Assembly: GCA_902790935.1 (NCBI GenBank)
Contig: CADATP010000001.1
Location: 1 to 64,000, forward strand
Origin: an uncultured Lachnospiraceae bacterium
GTDB taxonomy: Bacteria > Bacillota > Clostridia > Lachnospirales > Lachnospiraceae
Direction of reading: 5' to 3'
DNA: 64,000 nt
Part shown: piece by piece, positions 26,878 to 36,467 of the stretch
How the letters are laid out: every line of letters begins with the position of its first letter
Position numbering within the stretch: the first letter of the stretch is position 1
The notes under the pieces: model-generated
What the model saw: the letters and a program-made list of their open reading frames with translations, nothing else
Database searches by the model: none
Told to the model about the DNA's origin: nothing
Translations under genes and position numbers: made by a program

Positions 26878-27780
26878 ATGGAAATAATCGCAGATACATC
26901 TGAATTTTATATAGAGCGTGAGACAGCAGTTGCAATAGGAAAGTTCGACGGAGTGCACTTAGGGCACATAAGGCTTCTTGACGAGGTATTGCAGGCTAAG
27001 AAGCGCGGACTTGCGGCATGCGTTTTTACTTTTGATCCGCCGCCTTCGGTTCTCTTCGGAGGGGATGCACATGTGCTTACTACCAATGAGGAGAAGCATC
27101 GCATCTTCGAGAGAATGGGCGTCGACTTTTTGGTTGAGTTTCCTATGACTCTTGAGACTGCGGCTATACCGCCGAGTACATTTATTGTGGATTACCTCGT
27201 AGGACAGCTAAATACAAAGTTTATCGCAGCAGGTACGGATATTTCCTTCGGAAGAAGAGGAGAGGGAAATGCGGAGCTTTTAAAAGCTATGGCTGCGGAG
27301 TACGATTACGATTTTAAGCTTATAGACAAGGTAAAAAATGCCGACGGAGAAGAAATCTCTTCTTCTTTAGTCAGAGAGTGTATTGCAATCGGAAATATGG
27401 AAAAGGCTGAAAGTCTGCTTGGTTCGCCTTATTCTGTAACGGGGACTGTTGTCAAAGGAAATCACATAGGACATACTCTTGGTTTTCCTACTATAAATAT
27501 TTATCCGGATGAAAATAAGCTTCTTCCTCCTTTTGGGGTGTATGCCGGAAAGACTGAGGTTAAGGAAAAGGTTTATCGATCTATCAGTAACGTTGGGTGC
27601 AAGCCGACTGTGGGTGGAGAAGTAAGACCCAGCGTAGAAACTTATCTTTACGATTTTGACGGAGATCTGTATGGCGAGGAAGCTACGGTAGAGCTTAGCG
27701 CATTCAGACGCCCCGAAACGAAGTTTGAGAGCCTTGAAGCCCTGAAAGCACAGCTGCAGAAAGATATTGAAAGGTACTGA
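26878..27780 (+). CDS. ribF: Bifunctional riboflavin kinase / FAD synthetase
   Basis: About 300 aa. Makes FMN then FAD from riboflavin. N-terminal nucleotidyltransferase with GKFDGVHLGH and FTFDPPPS; C-terminal kinase with GNHIGHTLGFPTINI and GVYAG. ATG 26878 is preferred over GTG 26866. No FMN riboswitch is seen upstream, as expected for ribF. Precedes truB by five bases; in many Bacillota truB comes first, so the order here is reversed. Confidence 0.95.
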   Translation: MEIIADTSEFYIERETAVAIGKFDGVHLGHIRLLDEVLQAKKRGLAACVFTFDPPPSVLFGGDAHVLTTNEEKHRIFERMGVDFLVEFPMTLETAAIPPSTFIVDYLVGQLNTKFIAAGTDISFGRRGEGNAELLKAMAAEYDYDFKLIDKVKNADGEEISSSLVRECIAIGNMEKAESLLGSPYSVTGTVVKGNHIGHTLGFPTINIYPDENKLLPPFGVYAGKTEVKEKVYRSISNVGCKPTVGGEVRPSVETYLYDFDGDLYGEEATVELSAFRRPETKFESLEALKAQLQKDIERY

Positions 27781-27785
27781 AATTT

Positions 27786-28739
27786 GTGGCAAATAATTAC
27801 AACGGAATCGTAAATGTATATAAAGAAAAGGGTTTTACTTCCTTTGATGTCGTAGCGAAGCTGCGGGGAATATTCGGCCAGAAGAAGATCGGACATACCG
27901 GCACGCTTGACCCTGACGCGGTTGGAGTACTGCCTATATGCCTGGGGAACGGGACAAAGGTAGTGGAGCTTTTAATGGACCATGACAAGGAGTATGTGGC
28001 AGAGCTTTTACTGGGAGTGTGTACCGATACCCAGGATACTACGGGAGAGGTGGTTAATAAAGCCTCTGAGACGGATTTGGAACTCCTTTCCGAGGATAAG
28101 GTAAAGGAAGTAATAAATAGCTTTACAGGCGATATAGAGCAGATCCCACCTATGTACTCGGCGCTTAAGGTTAACGGTCAGAAGCTCTGCGACCTTGCAA
28201 GAAAAGGCGTAGAGGTTGAAAGAAAGCCAAGAAAGATTACTGTTCATGAGATAGAGGTCCTTGAGATAAAGCTGCCTGTTGTAAAGATGCGGGTTCATTG
28301 CTCCAAGGGGACTTATATCAGGACTCTTTGCAACGATATCGGAGAGAAGATTGGCGTATACGGCTGTATGCAAAGCCTCGAGAGGACGAGAGTAGGAGCA
28401 TTCGGAAAGGAAGATGCTCTTACCTTGCCTCAGATACAAAGTCTAAAGGATGAGGGAAAACTTGAAGAAATTGTAAGACCTGTGGACGGACTCTTTCCGG
28501 ATTATCCAAAGATGAAAGTTACCGATGAGGCACTTTACAGACTGGAAAACGGTAATGTCCTTACTGCTTCGGAATTGGTCGAAGCAGATGATTATGTAAA
28601 CCTAAATTCAAATTCTAAAGAGATAAATGCGGTAAAGGTACAATCCTGTGTCAGAGTATACCGCCCGGATATGACTTTTGCCGGTATTTATAAGAAACAT
28701 GAAGATGGTTTATATAAGCCTGAAAAGATGTTTTTATGA
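27786..28739 (+). CDS. truB: tRNA pseudouridine-55 synthase TruB
   Basis: 317 aa; converts U55 of tRNA to pseudouridine. Catalytic Asp in GHTGTLDPDAVGVLP; further family motifs PPMYSALKVNGQKLCDLAR and SKGTYIRTLCNDIG. The start is GTG at 27786. Cotranscribed with ribF. Confidence 0.96.
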   Translation: MANNYNGIVNVYKEKGFTSFDVVAKLRGIFGQKKIGHTGTLDPDAVGVLPICLGNGTKVVELLMDHDKEYVAELLLGVCTDTQDTTGEVVNKASETDLELLSEDKVKEVINSFTGDIEQIPPMYSALKVNGQKLCDLARKGVEVERKPRKITVHEIEVLEIKLPVVKMRVHCSKGTYIRTLCNDIGEKIGVYGCMQSLERTRVGAFGKEDALTLPQIQSLKDEGKLEEIVRPVDGLFPDYPKMKVTDEALYRLENGNVLTASELVEADDYVNLNSNSKEINAVKVQSCVRVYRPDMTFAGIYKKHEDGLYKPEKMFL

Positions 28740-28791
28740 TATAAATAATAAAAGATAAAGAACTGAATTGCAGATCGAAGGTAATCTTAAA

Positions 28792-29580
28792 ATGAAAGCA
28801 GTATTTTTTGATATAGACGGTACTCTTTGGGATGAGAAATTACGTATTCCTGAGAGTACAAAAAAGGCGATAAAAAAACTACGGGAAAACGGACACTTAG
28901 CTTTTATCAATACCGGAAGAGCCAAGAGCAATATACTTGACGAATCTCTTTTAGGGATCGGATTTGACGGTATAGTAGCCGCCTGCGGAAATTATATTGA
29001 GCTGGACGGGAAGGTGCTCTACAATAAATGTCTTTCGGAGGATGAAGTAAGAAGGATAATTGATATCGCGGATAAGTGCGATATGCCGATAGTTTTGGAA
29101 GGACCTGAGTACCATTATATCTCCCCGGTTGGATTTGAGAAGGATCCTTACGTAGATTATCTCTTCAATAAGCTCGGTGACAGAGCGAAGCTTACGGGAG
29201 AGTACGACGGGACAGAAGAGATAAACAAGTTTTCCGCCGATGTTTTTCCCGAGACTGATTTTGAAACTATCGGGAAGGAAATATTTTCATTTGTCGATCC
29301 TATAAGACATGCCGACGGCGTTATCTATGAGTTTATACCCAAAGGTTCGTCCAAGGGGGACGGAATTGAGATGGTCTGTGATAAACTGGGACTTTCTCTG
29401 TCCGATACGTATGCCATAGGTGACAGCAACAACGATCTTGATATGCTTGAAAGAGCGGGACACGGCATCTGCATGGGAGGTGGCTCCGAACTTGCGATGA
29501 AAGCGGGAGAGTACGTAACCGACACTTTGGAGAACGATGGACTTTACAAAGCCCTTGTCCATTACGGCCTTATAAGTTGA
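28792..29580 (+). CDS. Cof-type HAD-IIB phosphatase (second copy)
   Basis: 262 aa. Motif I FFDIDGTLWD, motif II INTGRAKS, motif IV GDSNNDLDML with cap domain between. The ATG at 28792 has GAAGG upstream; the in-frame TTG at 28768 has no SD. Related in build to the gene at 13918-14712, including the KGSSKGDG / KGYSKATG substrate-loop segment. Substrate unknown. Confidence 0.9.
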   Translation: MKAVFFDIDGTLWDEKLRIPESTKKAIKKLRENGHLAFINTGRAKSNILDESLLGIGFDGIVAACGNYIELDGKVLYNKCLSEDEVRRIIDIADKCDMPIVLEGPEYHYISPVGFEKDPYVDYLFNKLGDRAKLTGEYDGTEEINKFSADVFPETDFETIGKEIFSFVDPIRHADGVIYEFIPKGSSKGDGIEMVCDKLGLSLSDTYAIGDSNNDLDMLERAGHGICMGGGSELAMKAGEYVTDTLENDGLYKALVHYGLIS

Positions 29581-29772
29581 CAGATTATTCTTGATAATTC
29601 TTATTGTTTGTTAAAAGCAATTAAAAAGTATGTAAAATTATCTTAAAAGTTGTATGTTTTATCAGTTGATTATGGGGATGAATTTTTTATACAATATAAA
29701 ACGTAGATACAAATAGGTAAAAATTATCCGATACGAAGATCGGACATTAAAGAAGGAAACAAAGGTATTTCT
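29581..29772. other. Intergenic region before the Na/Pi gene
   Basis: A/T-rich, 192 bases. It holds a short hairpin TCCGAT-ACGAAG-ATCGGA (29727-29744) close to the SD and no confident promoter or terminator. Confidence 0.4.
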
Positions 29773-31437
29773 ATGAATCTAGGAACTCTATTATCCATGG
29801 CAGGCGGATTGGGCCTGTTTCTGTTCGGAATGAAACTCATGAGCGTCGCTATCGAGAAAGCAGCCGGCGCTAAACTCAGACGTATTCTTGAAAAACTTAC
29901 AACCAATCGTTTTACAGGAATGTTAGTCGGTATTTTCTTTACCGCAGCTATCCAGTCATCATCAGCCTGTACGGCGATGGTAGTCAGCTTTGTTAATGCA
30001 GGGCTTATGAACCTGTACCAGGCAGCCGGCGTTATATTCGGTGCCAATATCGGTACAACAATTACTTCACAGCTCGTTTCTTTTAATTTTTCTGCGGTCG
30101 CTCCGCTTATTCTTCTTATTGGCGTACTCATCGTAATGTTTACCAAAAAAGAACAGGTCAAACAGATTGGCGAGATCATCGTTGGTTTCGGTATCCTATT
30201 TGTGGGCCTTGAGACTATGAAAAACGCTATGGCGGGTCTTAAGGAAGCGTCTATTGTTGTTGACACTTTAAGCTCCCTTAGAAATCCTTTTGTAGCGACT
30301 CTTATCGGAACAGCTATTACGGCTGTGATACAGAGCTCTTCGGTTACTGTCAGCATCGCCCTCCTTATGGCACAGCAGGGACTCCTTGAGGTAGATATAA
30401 TCCTTTATATCATCCTCGGATGTAATATCGGTGCAACGGCGACAGCGCTTCTTGCTTCTCTTTCAGGTAAAAAGGATGCAAAGAGAGCCGCGCTTATACA
30501 TTTTTGGTTCAATGTGATAGGTACGGTCCTTATCTATATTGTACTTGCTATTGCTAAGCAGCCTGTTGTTGACGGACTTATGGCTATTTCAAACAACGAC
30601 AACGGACGTTTCGTAGCTAATGCCCATACCCTTATAAAGGTATTCCAGGTTATAGTGCTCTTCCCGTTCTTAAAGCCTATCGTAAAGCTCTCTTGTGCAT
30701 GTGTAAGAGGAGAGGACAAGAAAGTCGGTTACCGTGCTGCCGGCCAGCTTAAGTTTATCGGCGAGAAGGTTGTATTTAACCCTGCGACTGCCGTTATCGA
30801 AGTTATAAAAGAGCTTGACCGTATGGCTTCTCTTGCCAGTGAGAACTTAAATCGCGCTATGAACGCGCTGATCACTCTTGACCAGGAAGATATCGACGAG
30901 GTATATGAGGTTGAGAAAAACATCGATTATCTTAACCATGCAATTACGAATTACCTTGTTAAGATAAACCAGACAACCCTTCCTATCGAAGACTTGAAAC
31001 AGATCGGTGCCCTTTTCCATGTGGCCAACGATATCGAGAGAATCGGAGACCACGCCGAGAATATTGCAGACGCCGCTGTTATGAGGAAGGAAAATGGAGC
31101 TGTTATTTCTAAGGAAGCTCAGAAGGAACTTGGCGATATGCTGGATATGGTAAATACAAATATTCAGTATGCCATCGATATGTTTGTTAAAGGCGATGAA
31201 ACACATATGCAGGACATCATCGACCTCGAGGCAAAGATTGACGCTAAAGAAAAAGAACTTCAGCAAAATCACGTTGACCGTCTTACCAGAGGAGAATGTA
31301 CTCCCGAGGCAGGTATGATCTTCTCGGATATCGTATCCGGACTCGAGAGAGTAGGAGACCATGCCAACAACATCGCCTTCGCTATCGTTGAGAATAACAG
31401 AAAAATCGAAGCGGAAGAGGATGCGGCATCGGTTTAA
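29773..31437 (+). CDS. Na/Pi cotransporter family protein with PhoU-like tail
   Basis: 554 aa. Two Na/Pi repeats with paired QSSSACTAMVVSF (about 57) and QSSSVTVSIALLM (about 190) signatures and GANIGTT / GCNIGATAT. From about residue 340 a helical PhoU-like domain with DIERIGDHAENIADAA and LERVGDHANNIAFA. Likely sodium-driven phosphate uptake or efflux at the plasma membrane. SD AAGGAAAC region before ATG 29773. Confidence 0.93.
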   Translation: MNLGTLLSMAGGLGLFLFGMKLMSVAIEKAAGAKLRRILEKLTTNRFTGMLVGIFFTAAIQSSSACTAMVVSFVNAGLMNLYQAAGVIFGANIGTTITSQLVSFNFSAVAPLILLIGVLIVMFTKKEQVKQIGEIIVGFGILFVGLETMKNAMAGLKEASIVVDTLSSLRNPFVATLIGTAITAVIQSSSVTVSIALLMAQQGLLEVDIILYIILGCNIGATATALLASLSGKKDAKRAALIHFWFNVIGTVLIYIVLAIAKQPVVDGLMAISNNDNGRFVANAHTLIKVFQVIVLFPFLKPIVKLSCACVRGEDKKVGYRAAGQLKFIGEKVVFNPATAVIEVIKELDRMASLASENLNRAMNALITLDQEDIDEVYEVEKNIDYLNHAITNYLVKINQTTLPIEDLKQIGALFHVANDIERIGDHAENIADAAVMRKENGAVISKEAQKELGDMLDMVNTNIQYAIDMFVKGDETHMQDIIDLEAKIDAKEKELQQNHVDRLTRGECTPEAGMIFSDIVSGLERVGDHANNIAFAIVENNRKIEAEEDAASV

Positions 31438-31490
31438 ACGGTTGCGGGATTTCTTGGAATCAAAGATAAATTGAATAAATAGAAAAATAA

Positions 31491-31520
31491 AACGAGCACA
31501 GATTTATCTGTGCTCGAATT
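31491..31520. terminator. Bidirectional terminator overlapping the LytTR stop
   Basis: CGAGCACAGA (31493-31502) pairs with TCTGTGCTCG (31507-31516) around TTTA. Leftward it is followed by TTTTATTTTT. Its arm encodes the final residues of the LytTR regulator, whose TAA is in the loop. It also stops the Na/Pi transcript. Confidence 0.85.
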
Positions 31521-32214
31521 TGTATGTAGCTATGGTTTGCTTTATCGTGGTAGCTTTTTTAGTATTGAGGGGGAGCTGGTCTCCGTTGTCTATTGTACAG
31601 CAGGTAGAGTCTGTACAGTCCACATGAGCCATATTGACGATTATGCCTCTGTTTATAAGGCAAAAATCGGGATTTTCCAAAAGCGGCTCACAGAGTACCG
31701 AAAAGGGACCACGGCATTTAGTAGGTTCGGGACAGTGGATTATGCAGTAGTTGGAGTCTGAGTTGATGTAAAGAATGTCTGAATATCTGATGGAAAGTTC
31801 CAACTTGCCTGTGGTGACATTAAGATATTGTTCCTCGACCGGACTTAAGATAGCCCAGATATCGTTCATAACCTGGTAAAGCTTATCGGGAAGGAGAGGC
31901 TTTATCAGGTAACCGAAGGCATGTACCGAGAATGCATCGGGCATATGGTCGGTAGAGGATGTGAGAAAGACAAGAACAATGTTTTTGTCAATCTTTCTCA
32001 TATCAATAGAAGTATCGATACCGTTTTTCTTGTCCATAAAAATGTCCATAAAAACTATATCGAAAGCGCCTTCCTTACATGAACTCAAGAACTCTTCACC
32101 GCCGTCAAACTCGGTCATCTTAAGGTCAATGTGGTTGTCAGTATGCCATTTATGTAGAAAATGCCGAAGACTGATCCTGATTGTGGGGTCGTCATCAACT
32201 ATCGCTATATTCAT
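31504..32214 (-). CDS. LytTR family response regulator (orphan)
   Basis: 236 aa. Receiver domain with acidic pocket VDDD (7-9), phospho-acceptor D57 in VFMDIFMD and conserved T/K positions. C-terminal LytTR DNA-binding domain (about 125-236) starting YLNVTTGKLELSIRYSDILYI and ending in CTIDNGDQLPLNT. No histidine kinase adjoins it. Own promoter upstream; SD ACGGAG. Targets unknown; LytTR proteins bind pairs of short direct repeats. Confidence 0.92.
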   Translation of the reverse strand: MNIAIVDDDPTIRISLRHFLHKWHTDNHIDLKMTEFDGGEEFLSSCKEGAFDIVFMDIFMDKKNGIDTSIDMRKIDKNIVLVFLTSSTDHMPDAFSVHAFGYLIKPLLPDKLYQVMNDIWAILSPVEEQYLNVTTGKLELSIRYSDILYINSDSNYCIIHCPEPTKCRGPFSVLCEPLLENPDFCLINRGIIVNMAHVDCTDSTCCTIDNGDQLPLNTKKATTIKQTIATYKFEHR

Positions 32215-32249
32215 AAATGCTCCGTATATAAAAAATGTTTACAGTTATG

Positions 32250-32278
32250 AGTATAAAATAAAAACGTTAAGATTTCAA
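32250..32278 (-). promoter_or_regulatory. Promoter of the LytTR regulator
   Basis: On the minus strand TTGAAA (32278-32273), 17-bp spacer, TATACT (32255-32250); near consensus. Confidence 0.75.
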
Positions 32279-32280
32279 CT

Positions 32281-33210
32281 TTAATCCTTTAGAAGCTCGG
32301 CCAAATACCGGTCGAACTTATTCCTTGTCTCGGGATCGCAGGCAGCTCTGTCTCTGAGGATCCTTTCGCAGAGATTTTCGTTTTTGTCGATTATCGGAGA
32401 AGAGGGGGGAGCGGCCTTGCGCCCGGAATACTTTTGGGTATTTGTTTCGGTAAGGCTTCCTGTCTCGAGGAAGTTGTGCTGCTCAACAAAACCTGCGGAA
32501 ATAATACCGGTGGGTATGGCAACAACTCCGACTCCGAGGATGGCGATCACTATAGCCAGGATCTTTCCAAGTACGGTAACGGGATATATATCACCGTATC
32601 CGACGGTAAGTATTGTTGAAACGCTCCACCAAAGACCGGAAAAGGCGTTTTTAAAAACTTCGGGTTGGGAAGGGTTTTCAACGCTGTACATACACAGTGA
32701 AGATGCAAGCATGAGTATAAGGATTATAAATACCGAAGAAAGAATCTGCTTTCTCTTTTTGTGTAAAACCGTTGTTATTACGTTAAAGGAATCGTATGTG
32801 GCGTTTATACGAAAGAGATGAAAGATCCTTACTACTCTGAGCATTCTGAAAGCTGAAAATCCTGTAAGGAAAAAGGCGGGGACTATGGAGAGCAGGTCGA
32901 TTATTCCGTCAAAAGAAATGAGAAATCTGATCACTGCCTTTCCGCGGCTTTCAGCCGGATAAAGAAGATTTGAAGTCCAGATCCTTAAGACGTATTCTGC
33001 GCCGAAGAGGATTATCGTAACTATCTCCACTATATGAAGAAAGCTGAGAAGCCCTGACGGGAGAGGGAAGGTTTCGAGGACGAGGGAGATAATATTAAGT
33101 ACGATTATAACCACCAAAAATATATCAAAGGACAGAGAGGCAAAATCACCCCTCTGTCCGATCTGTATAATATCGAATATTCTTTTTTTGATTCGCTTAT
33201 ACTTTTCCAT
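32281..33210 (-). CDS. Voltage-gated-type potassium channel
   Basis: 309 aa, six TM helices. S4-like FRMLRVVRIFHLFRI (121-135) has spaced Arg residues; pore helix and selectivity filter TVGYGDIYP (202-210). Hydrophilic C-terminal tail of about 65 residues without a visible RCK domain. Its start overlaps the xpt stop by one base (TAATG), so they are coupled. Passive K+ passage set by membrane voltage is the expected role. Confidence 0.92.
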   Translation of the reverse strand: MEKYKRIKKRIFDIIQIGQRGDFASLSFDIFLVVIIVLNIISLVLETFPLPSGLLSFLHIVEIVTIILFGAEYVLRIWTSNLLYPAESRGKAVIRFLISFDGIIDLLSIVPAFFLTGFSAFRMLRVVRIFHLFRINATYDSFNVITTVLHKKRKQILSSVFIILILMLASSLCMYSVENPSQPEVFKNAFSGLWWSVSTILTVGYGDIYPVTVLGKILAIVIAILGVGVVAIPTGIISAGFVEQHNFLETGSLTETNTQKYSGRKAAPPSSPIIDKNENLCERILRDRAACDPETRNKFDRYLAELLKD

Positions 33211-33794
33211 TAATTATCCTCACGGAAAACTATCTCGCCTGTTTCGGCATTCATGGATTCAACGATTGCAAGGCTGTGGAGGTTGTATTTTCTGCTCCTT
33301 ATTAAAGTGCCTCCATCCTGAAAGCCCTTTTCGACGGCGATTCCGATTCCTTCAACGGTGGCACCGGCTGTATCTACGATATCGATAAGTCCCTGAAGAG
33401 CGCATCCGTTGGCAAGAAAGTCATCGATGATAAGTACATGATCCTCGGGGGAGAGGTACTTTCTTGATACGATAACCTGGTATTCTCTTTTGTGGGTAAA
33501 AGATGTGATCTGGGTGGAATATACGTCTCCGTCGATATTTATGCTCTGAGCCTTTTTTGCAAATACCACGGGAACATCAAAGTACTGAGCAGCAACACAG
33601 GCGATACCTATACCGGAGGCTTCGATGGTGAGAATCTTATTTATAGGCTTGTCCTTAAAGATCCTTTTAAACTCCTTTCCCATTTCGTTAAAGAGTTTTA
33701 TATCCATCTGATGATTGAGAAAGCTGTCCACCTTCAGAACATTTCCGGGCTTTACGATACCCTTTTCTCTAATCATATCCTCTAAAAGTTTCAT
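33210..33794 (-). CDS. xpt: Xanthine phosphoribosyltransferase
   Basis: 194 aa. Converts xanthine (and guanine) plus PRPP to XMP/GMP. PRPP motif [14 protein letters not shown] terminus [27 protein letters not shown] and the EASGIGIAC segment are characteristic of Xpt. Lies 14 bases after the glycosidase-like gene, so no purine riboswitch stands directly before it, which is unusual for xpt. Followed by the K+ channel. Confidence 0.95.
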   Translation of the reverse strand: MKLLEDMIREKGIVKPGNVLKVDSFLNHQMDIKLFNEMGKEFKRIFKDKPINKILTIEASGIGIACVAAQYFDVPVVFAKKAQSINIDGDVYSTQITSFTHKREYQVIVSRKYLSPEDHVLIIDDFLANGCALQGLIDIVDTAGATVEGIGIAVEKGFQDGGTLIRSRKYNLHSLAIVESMNAETGEIVFREDN

Positions 33795-33808
33795 TTTATA
33801 ATCTCTCC

Positions 33809-35257
33809 TTATTTAGCAACCGGTGTGGTGCGTATTCTGATTTTTGGAAGCGAGCTTATCTCGGTGTAATAGTTAATCTGCCAGTCCTTACCCTGAGAAG
33901 GATCGTTCTTTCCGCTTGCAGGGGGCGCAAAGATCTTAAGATCAAGCTTTGCAGCGCCTTTTAGGGGCTTTTCGAAAAATGCAGGCATAAAGTCTACAAA
34001 AGTAGTGCCGGGTGCTTTGTAGAACCAGCGTCCGTTAAGCTCCATCATAAGGTTTTTGTCCTTAAGGTCATCCTCGAAGTATGCCTCGCAAAAGACGGGA
34101 GCAGCATCAAAAGAAAGAGGAATGGAAAGGCCGTCCGCATCTTCGGCTCCGCCCCAACGAAGGCGAGCGGGGAGAGCGACCTTTTTGCCTTTTTTCATCT
34201 CGGGTAAAAAGTACTCGTCGTGGATGATCTTTTTGTAGGTATCAAATACGGGCTGCTTTATTCCCACGTCTTTATTGTTAGGGTCCTCAATTTCAAGACC
34301 TAAGCGGCCCTTATCTCTGAACTGGTAGAGAGTAAAGGCGCCGAGCCACTTGTCCGGATCGTTTTTGATAAGATCTACGAACTTTTTAACCATTTTAGCC
34401 TGGTCGTAAGGGCCGGTCACGTCTCCGTCGGCATTAAGCTCTGAGAGAACCATCGGCTTTTTAACGCCTGTAATCTTTGTATATCTTTCGTAGCTTTTCT
34501 TGGCAAGCTTGTAGATATCGCCGACCTTATATCTTGCGAAGGAATTTCCGCCGGGTTCGGCAACGTCAAAGGGCCAGCCCCAGTGAAGGGCGAGATATCT
34601 GTCAACGGAATAGATATCGGTAGCCTTGATGGCGGGGATGAACTCATCCTCTTTTTCCATCTTTTCGGACTTAAGATCCTTGTATCCGTCGAGGCAGAGG
34701 ATAACCTTTACATTGGGAGCCTCTTTGTGGAAAATCTTGCAAACTCTTGCAAAAAACTCCGCAACCTCGGTATATGAAGCACGCTTATTAAATGAAAACC
34801 AGTTTCCCGTGGCCTCATGGTTGATGCGGGCGAGAACACGGCCATAAACCGAAAGATCCTTTGCAATGGCAATAAGATGGTCGTCGCCCACATGAGGATC
34901 GATAGTTATTGTGATAAGAACGTCCTGTCCGTGGCGTCTTACATCTTCCATCCAGTTAAAGGGCTCTTTATCCTTCATTCCGACAAGGCCGCCCTTGTAG
35001 GTTTCGTAGTCATCGTAAGGATAATCCCAGGCTCCGCCGATCTCCATATCTTTGTAGGCTTCGTGGGCTCTCATCGGAAACTCTTTATCCAAAGGATAAT
35101 AGCTGGTCATAAGGCTGACTCCGCGATGGGGTCTTCCGAGGGCGTTAAGGATGTAATCCTGGTTAACGTATTCGCCTCTTTCGCTTCCGTCACCGATGTC
35201 AACAGCGCATTTTGCGGGTCCCATGTGAAGTGTATAAGCTGTAAGTTGTTTGGACAT
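33809..35257 (-). CDS. Putative intracellular glycoside hydrolase (clan GH-A-like)
   Basis: 482 aa, no signal peptide. The N-terminal ~350 residues look like a TIM-barrel glycosidase related to GH26: E148 in [13 protein letters not shown] resembles the acid/base region, and E273 in [10 protein letters not shown] the nucleophile region. A C-terminal beta-rich part (about 365-480) contains WGGAEDADG and ends RIRTTPVAK. Family assignment is by motif similarity only. It leads the leftward group with xpt and the channel and has a strong SD (AAAGGAG). Confidence 0.55.
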   Translation of the reverse strand: MSKQLTAYTLHMGPAKCAVDIGDGSERGEYVNQDYILNALGRPHRGVSLMTSYYPLDKEFPMRAHEAYKDMEIGGAWDYPYDDYETYKGGLVGMKDKEPFNWMEDVRRHGQDVLITITIDPHVGDDHLIAIAKDLSVYGRVLARINHEATGNWFSFNKRASYTEVAEFFARVCKIFHKEAPNVKVILCLDGYKDLKSEKMEKEDEFIPAIKATDIYSVDRYLALHWGWPFDVAEPGGNSFARYKVGDIYKLAKKSYERYTKITGVKKPMVLSELNADGDVTGPYDQAKMVKKFVDLIKNDPDKWLGAFTLYQFRDKGRLGLEIEDPNNKDVGIKQPVFDTYKKIIHDEYFLPEMKKGKKVALPARLRWGGAEDADGLSIPLSFDAAPVFCEAYFEDDLKDKNLMMELNGRWFYKAPGTTFVDFMPAFFEKPLKGAAKLDLKIFAPPASGKNDPSQGKDWQINYYTEISSLPKIRIRTTPVAK

Positions 35258-35280
35258 TTTTTCTCCTTTAGAGATTGTTA

Positions 35281-35309
35281 TTGATAATATTTTAAAAGAA
35301 CAGTATTAT
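35281..35309 (+). promoter_or_regulatory. Promoter of the adaptor-permease operon
   Basis: TTGATA (35281-35286), 17-bp spacer, TATTAT (35304-35309). Confidence 0.65.
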
Positions 35310-35336
35310 TATATAGAGATATATCAAAAATATCTA
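35308..35336 (-). promoter_or_regulatory. Promoter of the glycosidase-xpt group
   Basis: Minus strand TAGATA (35336-35331), 17-bp spacer, TATAAT (35313-35308). Its -10 overlaps the -10 of the opposing promoter, so the two face each other and may exclude one another. Confidence 0.5.
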
Positions 35337-35369
35337 CAAAAAAATAATATAGAAGACAGTTTTTTTAGG

Positions 35370-36467
35370 ATGAACAGACATAATATAGGAAGATTAAATA
35401 CGATAATCCTTACGAGCCTAATCAGCATCGGCTGCGCGGTTTCCTGCGTGGCTTGTTCTTTGTTACCCGAAGATGAAGATAAGTACAAGATCGTACTCTC
35501 TAATGTAGAGACGGAGGTGGAGTACGAGCTTGCAAAGGTGACTAAAGGCGACGTAAGACTCTCGAGAAAATTATATGCATTATATCAGGAAGAAAACGGC
35601 GAAGAACTCTCATTCGGATTAGACGGACGGGAGGTCGAGGCCGTTTTTGTCGTTAAAGGAGAAGACGTTAAAAAAGGAACTCTGCTCGCAAAGCTTAAAA
35701 GCGATGATCTCGAAGAGGAAAAGGCGTCTCTTAAGTATACGATAGAAAGAAATAATCTTTTAAAGGCTCAGGCCAGAGAGCTTACGGATTACGATATTGA
35801 AAAGCTAAGTAGCAGGAATCTCTCGACTATTGACCGCGAAAACGCAATAACAGATCTGGAAAAAGCGTACGAAACCGAGATCGAAAGCTACGACGATGCT
35901 GTATCGGTAGCGTCCTTAAGGCTTAGAGAAGTGGAAGAAAAGCTGGCCGGATGCAAGATATATGCCGGAATGGACGGAACGGTTTCCTACGTCAGCGCTG
36001 CGCTTACATCAGGAAACAATAATTACGCAAAGGATACTACGGTTATTAGGATCGTTGATTCATCGCACTGCGTATTTGTTTTGGAAAATGAGGAGTATAA
36101 GGAGTATCCAGATTTCTTTAAAGAGGGAAACACTGTTGTCCTTTCAAACAATCAGGGGGATGAATACAGAACAAGGGTAGTGTCTGCCGGTACCGGAGAA
36201 GGAGATATTTATCTTGAACTTGAAGAGCTGGATGACAGACTGACCATCGGCACAAGACTCTTTTGCGACATAACCGTGGAAGAAAAGAAAAATGTATTAA
36301 GAGTTACGCCGGATGCGGTACACAGTGCCCTTGATACTTACTACGTATATAAGACGGATGAAAGCGGACTTAAAGAGATCCGGTATATCTCTGTGGGACT
36401 TATTGGAGATGAGTATATAGAGATTACGGATGGACTGAAGGAGGGAGACGTTGTTGTTAAAAAGTAA
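35370..36467 (+). CDS. Membrane-anchored HlyD/MacA-like adaptor, first of three
   Basis: 365 aa from ATG 35370; the open frame further upstream crosses the promoter and is not coding. One hydrophobic N-terminal segment with Cys residues (SCVACS, not a canonical lipobox). A barrel-sandwich (biotinyl-lipoyl-like) half GREVEAVFVVKGEDVKKGTLLAKL precedes a helical hairpin of about 85 residues. The second half YAGMDGTVSYVS, a beta-barrel part and the end GLKEGDVVVKK match RND/ABC adaptor proteins. Overlaps the next gene by 17 bases. Confidence 0.75.
   Translation: MNRHNIGRLNTIILTSLISIGCAVSCVACSLLPEDEDKYKIVLSNVETEVEYELAKVTKGDVRLSRKLYALYQEENGEELSFGLDGREVEAVFVVKGEDVKKGTLLAKLKSDDLEEEKASLKYTIERNNLLKAQARELTDYDIEKLSSRNLSTIDRENAITDLEKAYETEIESYDDAVSVASLRLREVEEKLAGCKIYAGMDGTVSYVSAALTSGNNNYAKDTTVIRIVDSSHCVFVLENEEYKEYPDFFKEGNTVVLSNNQGDEYRTRVVSAGTGEGDIYLELEELDDRLTIGTRLFCDITVEEKKNVLRVTPDAVHSALDTYYVYKTDESGLKEIRYISVGLIGDEYIEITDGLKEGDVVVKK

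Noticed and set aside
29724..30356. 210-codon minus-strand frame over the Na/Pi gene
   Set aside because: Antisense to conserved QSSS motifs; no SD or promoter.
35250..35369. Upstream extension of the first adaptor gene
   Set aside because: Would run through both promoters and has no SD; ATG 35370 begins the hydrophobic anchor.
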